Of a stretch of DNA of 64,000 nucleotides, positions 55,650 to 64,000 are shown one piece after another. Location of the stretch: assembly GCA_938015455.1 (NCBI GenBank), contig CALLPL010000021.1:1-64000 (forward strand). The letters run 5' to 3'. Source of the DNA: an uncultured Candidatus Altimarinota bacterium (GTDB taxonomy: Bacteria; Patescibacteriota; Gracilibacteria; BD1-5; UBA6164). Numbering within the stretch: position 1 is the stretch's first letter; every line of letters starts with the position of its first letter. Position numbers and translations under genes: made by a program. A model generated the notes under the pieces. That model had not been told where the DNA came from, did not search any database, and saw only the letters and a program-made list of their open reading frames with translations.

Positions 55650-57083
55650 CTAATTGAGTTTCTTTTTCAGTAGCTCTGTAAATATTTTAGGATTCCCCTG
55701 CCCTTTTGATTTTTTCATACATTGTCATACGAAATATCAAAATACTCGTTCGTTCCCTCATTTATAGTCAGCAATTTGTTCTACAGATTCAGCAATTATT
55801 GAGTCTACAATGTCTTCTAGTGCTCACATATCGTTTTTTTGTCTGAGATTATTTTCATCAACGATAACATTTGCTGTTCACCCATTTTGAAATAGCAATT
55901 CTATCACTTGTTTTGCATTGGTTGATGAGAGTTCATCACTGTTTACAAGCCTAATCACCTCAGCTAGTTCACTTATCTCAAATTTGAGATTAGATAATGT
56001 AGTGTTTTCTTCTGATTCGTTAATAAGAGCAAGGAGGACACTCGTAATATAGCTGCATGACTTTTGTGGATCTCATGATAACTCTACCAGATTGTCGTAG
56101 TATGTACTGAGCTCATGGTCTGCTGTAAGGAGTCTTGCATCATCATCTTTGAGCTTGTATTCACTGAGATATTTTTGGCGTTTTTTAATAGGAAGTTCGA
56201 CTACTTGGGCTTTACATTCATCTAAAAATGCTTCATCGAGCTGAATAGGGAGAATATCTGGTTCTGGGACATAACGATAATCCATTGCATCTTCCTTAGA
56301 TCTTTGTGAGCTACTCATCCCAGTAGCATCATCCCAACCTCTTGTTTCTTGGGGAACCTCTTCTCATTTTTCAACTATCTTGATCTGACGAGCAACCTCC
56401 GTGTCTATAGCTCTTCAAATTGCTGAGAATGAATTTAAGTTCTTAAGCTCTACCCTATTGTAGAGTTCTGTATCTCATTCTGGTCTAATAGAAATATTAA
56501 CGTCACATCTGAGCTGTCATTTCTCCATATCTGCGTCACTCACTCCTGAAGCTCGCATCATCTTTTGGAGTTCTCTGAGAAATTCCATAGCATCATGCTT
56601 GTCATGAAAAACAGGATCCGTAACTATCTCCATAAGTGGACTCCCGGCTCTATTGTAGTCGCACAGAGTTTTTCCTCCTGCATGAGAGAGTTTTCCCGAA
56701 TCATTTTCTAGATGCATATGATGAATGGCGAAGTTTTTTAGCTCTCACTCTACTAACGCTTTTACATTTCAAGCTCCTACAATTGGTTCATATAGCTGAG
56801 TCGTTTGAAAACTATTTGGGAGGTCAGGATAAAAATAGCTCTTTCTATCAAAACGAGAAAACATATTAATTTCACAGTTCATCATCATCCCAGCAACAAC
56901 TCCAAGACGAATTACCTCTCTATTAATAGATGGAAGCATACCAGGGAATCACATACAAATAGAACATACATTAATATTTGCTTCACTTGCAAGCTCTACA
57001 GCATTTTTGCAGCTGCAAAACATTTTTGTTTCTGATTTAACCCGGACATGGACTTCTAGTCCAATGACTTTTTGATAGCTCAT
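55650..57083 (-). CDS. gatB: Aspartyl/glutamyl-tRNA(Asn/Gln) amidotransferase subunit B
   Basis: This 477-residue protein starts MSYQKVIGLEVHVRVKSET, the typical GatB N-terminus. The zinc site CSCKN...CSICMG, KSYFYPDLPNS, the HLENDSGKLSHAGG and DYRYVPEPD motifs follow, and the C-terminal helical YqeY-like tail ends NPKIFTELLKKKLN. It transamidates misacylated Glu-tRNA(Gln)/Asp-tRNA(Asn) with GatA/GatC, which are outside the window. Presence suggests indirect Gln/Asn-tRNA formation. Confidence 0.95.
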
Positions 57084-57290
57084 TTCTCGTTTTATAGATA
57101 ATATAGTATATGAAAAGTATAGTATTGTATTTTAGTATTTTTCCAAGATGTTTTTTAGAATTTTTATTCTCAGAAAAGTTACTCTCGCAATGTTAAAATT
57201 TTGTGGAAAAATCTCTTGATTTTCTCTTTCGATGTGATAAACTCAATTGGACGTTTGAGATAGAAGTAACTTCGTGACGCAAATTAAGCC

Positions 57291-57319
57291 TTGTAAAACA
57301 GTTTGCGAAAGACTAATAT
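57291..57319 (+). promoter_or_regulatory. Promoter of the HPF-like gene
   Basis: TTGTAA (57291-57296), 17 bp, TAATAT (57314-57319), about 37 bp before the ATG. A CGCAAA/TTTGCG inverted repeat (57278-57307) overlaps the -35 and spacer, so an operator is possible. Confidence 0.6.
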
Positions 57320-57355
57320 CATACATTGTGTACTATCATTTAAAAACAAAAACAT

Positions 57356-57664
57356 ATGGAAGTTCAAGTTGTAATACATGTTGGAAGTGACGTAGAACAA
57401 TCAAAAGAAGTTGTTGAAAGAATTGCTCACGGAAATATCACTACCAAACTCGATAATTACCTCAATAAGTTTGATAAAGCTGATGCTGAAGGAAAAATAG
57501 AACTCAGTGTTGATAAAAACAAGAAATGACTCTTTGACGGGAAGATAGTCTCATCACTTGACGGAAAACAGTTCCACTTTTCAAGAGAAGACTACAAGAA
57601 CATGGATGATCTCATCAACCACCTCTTCGACCACTTCAAAGAAGCTCTCTCTGATATGCAATAA
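57356..57664 (+). CDS. Short HPF/RaiA-like ribosome hibernation factor (putative)
   Basis: This is a 102-residue protein with an alternating strand-helix pattern: MEVQVVIHVGSDV, a long helix, IELSVDKNKKGLFDGKIVS and KEDYKNM-like helix, ending LINHLFDHFKEALSDMQ. Size, the YKNMDDLINHLFDHFKEAL helix and high expression signals fit the sigma54-modulation/HPF family, but key basic residues are weaker than usual. One glycine of six is UGA. Own promoter and terminator. Confidence 0.55.
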
Positions 57665-57681
57665 GCATTACCAAAAAACCC

Positions 57682-57711
57682 AAGCTCTTCTGGCAACAGA
57701 GGAGTTTTTTA
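57682..57711 (+). terminator. Intrinsic terminator after the HPF-like gene
   Basis: CTCTTCTG (57685-57692) pairs with CAGAGGAG (57697-57704, one G-T) around GCAA, then T6. Confidence 0.88.
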
Positions 57712-57768
57712 TTTGACTAAAAATTAATCAAGACCATAATAACACTATTATTTCACATAATATCTATT

Positions 57769-58194
57769 ATGGATAAATTAACTTTATGAATTGCTTGAAT
57801 GTTATGAACCGCTTTAATCTCAACTACTTATCTTGCAGATAAAGCAAATACTAAGTGATATGTAGCAAGAGTAGAGGATGTTCTAGACACTAATTCTATA
57901 AGTGTACTACCAAAAGATTGACAAGCGTTCTCATCACTTTGATGATTCATGCATTGGGTTGATAAAAATTATTGAGACTGAAAACCAGTTTCTCAAGAAG
58001 TTCAGGTATCTAATAGAACTATGCAATGAATACTTGAATGAAAAGAAAAGTGTGGTTGAACTTTAACTTTAGATGTAGAGTGAACCAAACTTCTTTGAAT
58101 TATTCAAGACCTACCTAGACCAAAAGGAATAAAATGCGAAAGTAATCACTGATGAGAACTTGATGATTCTAATTGAGCAGAAAATACTTGATAA
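57769..58194 (+). CDS. Small exported protein, unknown
   Basis: This 141-residue protein has an N-terminal hydrophobic segment (LGIAGMLGTALISTTYLA). The mature part is Asp/Gly-rich with cysteine pairs around KCGG and IKCES. It ends ENTGG before TAA, so the C-terminus is very glycine-rich thanks to UGA. No family recognised. Convergent with the UPF0029 gene (1 bp apart). Confidence 0.55.
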
Positions 58195-58195
58195 C

Positions 58196-58627
58196 CTACT
58201 TCTTTTCCTTCTCGAAAAATAGTTTACAGGCATCAATAACATTTTTGAACCTGTCTGCGTGGAGCTGTATTCCTCAGAAGTAGCGGGTTACGATGAGCAT
58301 GGTTCAGGTAGTATTCTCTCTCTGGAGCTCTCTAAGTATACACATGCCTGCTCCTTGCTCTCCATCATCATTCTTCCCCTCTAGAATGCTTCCATTTTCT
58401 TGGGTAATTCTATAGGCATAACTATTATGAGAGGCTTTACGAAAGTAGGCTTCTTTTTTTAATTCTTTAAAATATGTTTTTATGTCTTCTCCAGAAGACA
58501 CCTGAAATGCTACGACTGTATATTTTGATTTTCTATCTATGATTAAATCTCGATATTCAACTCGCTGTTTACTAAGAGTAAAATCTCATCAAAGATCTAG
58601 GGAGAATTGTGAGTCAGAGAAAGCCAT
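58196..58627 (-). CDS. UPF0029/IMPACT-family protein (YigZ-like)
   Basis: This 143-residue protein carries the IMPACT N-terminal domain signature: KASHNSYAYRI, NDDGEQGAGMCIL and VTRYFGGIQLHADRF. It lacks the C-terminal DUF1949 half that bacterial YigZ proteins usually have. It may bind nucleotide or nucleic acid. It is the last gene of the minus-strand run after the substrate-binding protein (4 bp). Confidence 0.85.
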
Positions 58628-58631
58628 AGAC

Positions 58632-59963
58632 TTACTTACAAGAACTTGAAAGATTTAATAGGGTTGTATGCTTTGCTGTTGCACATACAATTGACTCTTT
58701 CATATCTGCAAAACGCTTATCATAATCTGAGTTTTCATTAATAATTTCTTCTATTTCGTTTTCAAAAGTTACTACAGATCACATATCGTAGCTCACAAGC
58801 TCTACGGTATCATCCACAAAGTTTTTATAGACAATATTATATTCTGGGATAATCTTCTTTTCTTGCAGATCTCATGAAAGTGCTAACTCAGGAGAGAGGT
58901 AATATGGAAAAAGTTCTTGATATGATTCTTGCCCCTCTCCAGAAGACATATATGCGAGAAGCTTCTGCGCTATATCTGTTTGAGTAGAATCTTTGTTTGC
59001 TACAAAATAATTATATTTTATTGCTGCTTTCTTTTCTCCTCCAGCATATTGAGGAAATGGGGTAGCAAAGAGAAAACTCTTTTGATATCCTATGTCTGCT
59101 ATCTTGAGTAAGTCTCTTGGATACCCTATTAGTCCTGCAACATCTCACTCAGTAAAATAATCTACATCCGTTTTTCATTCAAATGATCTGGTAAGCAGTT
59201 CGTATTTATTATCTCCATCTTTTCCTGCATATGAACCGTTAAGTGAAAGAGCTGCCCTTGCTTTTGTCCTTTCTGTATCATAAATTGTTTCATCTCATCA
59301 GATAACAAGTAGTGAGCTTATAATATCTGATGCATGTGAAATCTGCGTATTTCATAGAGCAAGAGGAATTACTTGTGATTGTTTTTCGCTAATATTTTTT
59401 ACTTCTTTTGCAAAGTCTGTCCAAGTAGAAAGCTCAGAGGGACGAAGGAAGTATTTTCTGCTATAAAATATACCAAGTGTTTCATATCCAAGTGGAATTC
59501 ATTTGAGAAATTCTTTACTCTCATCCTCTGAGTCTCAAACAATTAGATCTTCTGAAAAAAGTGGACTAAAACGAAGCCTAAAGTCATTAGGACTTACTAT
59601 ATCTGGATCAATTCCAAGAGCTTGATTTTGCAATGGTGATTTTTCTCTATTATCCATCACAAACATATCAGGAGCTTCTCATGAAATGATTGCTGATACA
59701 AGAGTATTATAATATATCTCTTTATCCTGAAAACTCTCTATGACAAACCTTTTATTAGCGTAAACAGGATTTATTTTCTTAAATGTATCAATGTAGGCCG
59801 TGAAGTCTTCTTTCCTATCCTCTAGAATCCAAATAGAAAAGTCTCATGGTGCAGCTCGTTGTGGTGCCTTTTCATCAGCTTTTTTTATACCAAAAGAAAC
59901 AAATAGGACAAGTACTAAAATGATAGCACCAACAATAGCGAATATAATTTTATTAGTAGTCAT
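58632..59963 (-). CDS. Membrane-anchored extracellular substrate-binding protein
   Basis: This is a 443-residue protein. The N-terminal anchor (IIFAIVGAIILVLVLFVSF) has no lipobox Cys, so it is a membrane-tethered rather than lipid-attached form. The rest is a type 1 solute-binding fold, with IWILEDRKEDFTAYIDTFKK at its start, followed by PDMFVMDNREK and a YLSPEL-like C-lobe. This is like sugar-binding proteins of ABC importers (SBP_bac_1 type). No permease or ATPase gene is adjacent. Substrate unknown. Confidence 0.8.
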
Positions 59964-59966
59964 GGT

Positions 59967-60284
59967 TTATATATCTGAAGTAAGGTGGAGATGGAGATGA
60001 AACACCTCTTGTCATCATAGTTTTCCTACATTAAACTTGAGCTGGTATCACTCTAAAATATTTCGCTGCTTTGCGAGTTTTTTTGCTACTTGAAACATAT
60101 TTCCAATAAGAATGCTGTCTTCAGGGCTGATATCATTTATTGTTGGGATTTCTTTTTTTGGAATTATGAGTAGATGAGTTTTCGCTTGCGGAGTAATATC
60201 ATGAATTACAATAATCTCATCATCCTCGTACTCTATAGTCGCAGGGATTTCTCGCTGTATAATCTTGGTAAAAACTGAGGCCAT
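59967..60284 (-). CDS. HIT-family nucleotide-binding protein
   Basis: This 105-residue protein begins MASVFTKIIQREIPATIEYE, the Hint/PKCI start. The catalytic triad is in VFHLHLHLTSD (H-x-H-x-H). It hydrolyses AMP-linked or related phosphoramidates. The HLHLHL motif lies after two in-frame UGA codons near 60020, so it is visible only with the Gly code. It is 3 bp upstream of the substrate-binding protein gene. Confidence 0.92.
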
Positions 60285-60290
60285 AATTAT

Positions 60291-60539
60291 TTAGTATGAA
60301 ATATTTTCAATTTTCTCTTCTTTATCAATCTTTACTGTTTTTGTTTCTGGATCAAGGCCCCATATAGATATGAATCAAACTATGGAAAGAATAATCAGAA
60401 AAATAAAAAGAATATTCGTGATAAAGCTAATATTCTTACTAAAATGCTTAAACTTATATGAATGATGTCTGGCTATCAAAAAAAATCCCCACAAAATAGC
60501 GAGCAGAAAGATATAGAGTCATAAGTATATTGCAAACAT
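60291..60539 (-). CDS. Small two-helix membrane protein
   Basis: This 82-residue protein has membrane segments about residues 3-22 and 42-62 and a charged tail (ETKTVKIDKEEKIENISY). It is 6 bp upstream of the HIT gene on the same strand. No family recognised. Confidence 0.5.
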
Positions 60540-60593
60540 AGGCCAAAAAACATAACAAAGTTACTAAGCAAAAGTATAGCACTATATTTTTTT

Positions 60594-60622
60594 TTGCAAA
60601 TTTTTAAGAGTCCTGTTATACT
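60594..60622 (+). promoter_or_regulatory. Promoter of the 127-residue coiled-coil gene
   Basis: TTGCAA (60594-60599), 17 bp, TATACT (60617-60622), about 35 bp before the ATG. Same -35 as rpsO. Confidence 0.65.
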
Positions 60623-60657
60623 ATTTGAGAACTTATATATTCTCCTAAAATTTCCCT

Positions 60658-61041
60658 ATGGCCTGAACAAAAGATGATACAAAAAAGGAATTCGTTATAA
60701 CTGACGAACTCAAAGCAAAATATCCTGAACTGATCGAACTCATCATAGCAACAGAATCTATGGATGATGATGAACGTCAATACTGGTTTGATATTATGCC
60801 ATCAATGACCGACGCTCAAATCGATAGACTCTATGATATTCTTGATACAGAAAGAAAAAAGCTCCAAGAACTTGAAGTGAAATATCAAAAAGAGATCAAG
60901 TCTCTCAACGAAAAACACCTCATCGAGTGGCAAGAACTCCAAGTGAAAGAAGGAAAGAAAAAGGTTGCAGCTGCAAAAGCAGAAGATAAGGCAACAAAGG
61001 AAAACCCTGACGAGATCCTCGAAATGCTCAATGATTTATAG
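60658..61041 (+). CDS. Conserved-looking coiled-coil protein, 127 residues
   Basis: An acidic/basic alpha-helical protein: an N-terminal region with ITDELKAKYPELIELIIA, the motif MDDDERQYWFDIMPSMT, then a long helix (residues 55-110) with Lys/Glu heptads and a final EILEMLNDL. Only one Gly is UGA. Its own promoter and terminator and codon choice suggest strong expression. No family known to me with certainty; a structural or ribosome-associated role is possible. Confidence 0.6.
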
Positions 61042-61054
61042 AAGTACTCTCAAC

Positions 61055-61087
61055 AAAAAGCTCTCCAAATTATGGAGAGCTTTTTAT
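61055..61087 (+). terminator. Terminator shared by convergent genes
   Basis: AAAGCTCTCC/GGAGAGCTTT with a seven-base loop and T-run. The stop of the convergent gene (61070-61072) lies inside it. Confidence 0.9.
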
Positions 61088-61663
61088 TTGTTTTCTTCTA
61101 AATACCATAATAAAAATCAATACCATGTTTGCAAGAAAAAGAAATGCTGGATAAGCTATAGTATAAAATGAATATTCCACTAGTGCAAGCATTGCAATAA
61201 AGTATTTTGAGTTAGAGATATACCAAACAAGAAGGTTTTCAGTATAAGGGTTTTCATACGTCTTTCTATATGTTGGGATATATCATAAGAAATCAATACA
61301 AATAACTAAGACAAGTGCGTAAATCTTATCATCTATACCAAGATAAACTGGGATACAAAAAAGTGCTAAAACCAGGAGAGTAGTATCAAATCTAGTTATA
61401 GATGAAATGCCATATTTCAATCCTAGAAATATTGAAACTAATTGAGTGAGAGCTGTCGCACCTAAAACCCAGGCACCAGGTCCACCTCAAGCTTGGAACT
61501 GAATAATAAATCAGATTCATGTGAGTATAAACCATATAATCTTCGTATAAATATGAAGTTTTGTTTCTCACGCAATAATCGATCTAAAATAGAGATATAC
61601 TTGAGGAATAACTATGAGCAAAGTTATAATTCAGAGAATTTCCTTTATAGTAAGACTAAGCAT
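61070..61663 (-). CDS. Polytopic membrane protein, unknown
   Basis: This 197-residue protein has about seven hydrophobic helices. A PGAW motif in the third segment (GGPGAWVLGATALTQ) and the Pro in LLVLALFCIPVYLG suggest a small transporter or a PQ-loop-like protein, but the PQ motif is absent. It ends KSSP. It lies between two terminators on the minus strand. Confidence 0.6.
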
Positions 61664-61700
61664 AATTAAAGTATATAAAATAGTGTACAAAAAGCATAAT

Positions 61701-61731
61701 AAAAAACTCTCCAGTTACGGAGAGTTTTTTA
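61701..61731 (+). terminator. Palindromic terminator between rpoC and the membrane protein gene
   Basis: AAAACTCTCC/GGAGAGTTTT with loop AGTTAC and T-run on the plus side and A-run on the other. It probably ends the rpoC transcript on the minus strand. Confidence 0.8.
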
Positions 61732-61742
61732 TAAAGGAATTC

Positions 61743-64000
<2,258 letters not shown>

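Overview
The window reads as bacterial chromosome from a lineage in which UGA is a sense codon for glycine (translation table 25). Nearly every long gene is broken by in-frame TGA under the standard code. Reading TGA as Gly joins the pieces into full-length proteins, and the TGAs fall on invariant glycines: the GxGxxG loop of Ugd, the nucleotide loop of GalE, and the glycine before HIGH/KMSKS-type motifs. TAA and TAG are the only stops. With the low GC, compact gene packing, small enzyme set and surface-polysaccharide emphasis, this points to the Candidate Phyla Radiation, either Absconditabacteria (SR1) or Gracilibacteria (BD1-5). The window alone does not separate the two.

Layout. 1-9156 is the right part of an integrated accessory element. 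It holds an OLD-family nuclease (cut by the window edge), an Mrr-type restriction endonuclease, a promoter-RNA-terminator unit with alternative structures, a lipoprotein, a 769-residue orphan, a tyrosine recombinase, a winged-helix regulator, a 43-residue ORF and a large serine recombinase whose last codons lie inside the 3' end of the tmRNA gene (9145-9615, minus). 9719-14484 (minus) is uvrB followed by a class III adenylyl cyclase fused to a DUF697-like membrane domain and an abutting orphan. 14606-18579 holds envelope proteins, glutaredoxin, a 2Fe-2S ferredoxin and a membrane protein with duplicated peptidoglycan-binding-like repeats.

18982-34282 is a surface locus. It starts with an SLH-domain surface protein and continues with two GT-C-type membrane glycosyltransferase candidates, GT2 and GT4 glycosyltransferases, UDP-glucose dehydrogenase, a dehydratase/acetyltransferase/aminotransferase trio resembling UDP-bacillosamine synthesis, a Wzx-like flippase, GalE and an EamA-type transporter. 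Together these suggest that lipid-linked glycans are built, flipped and possibly attached to surface protein.

34349-64000 is mostly core chromosome: metG, cysS, argS, gatB, rpsO, rel, a class B PBP, tRNA-Phe(GAA), tRNA-Leu(GAG), a short HPF-like protein and the 3' part of rpoC. Interspersed are a Kv-like channel with a zinc ribbon, an M48 protease, a Tat-signal protein, a secreted deacetylase, a lytic transglycosylase with three peptidoglycan-binding-like modules, an AAA ATPase, a large TrbL/VirB6-like membrane protein and a membrane-anchored substrate-binding protein.

Many convergent neighbours share terminators or overlap by a few bases. Sigma70-like promoters (TTGCAA or TTGTAA, 16-17 bp, TATAAT-like) are visible before rpsO, the HPF-like gene and the 127-residue coiled-coil gene. 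All coordinates below include the stop codon and assume UGA=Gly.
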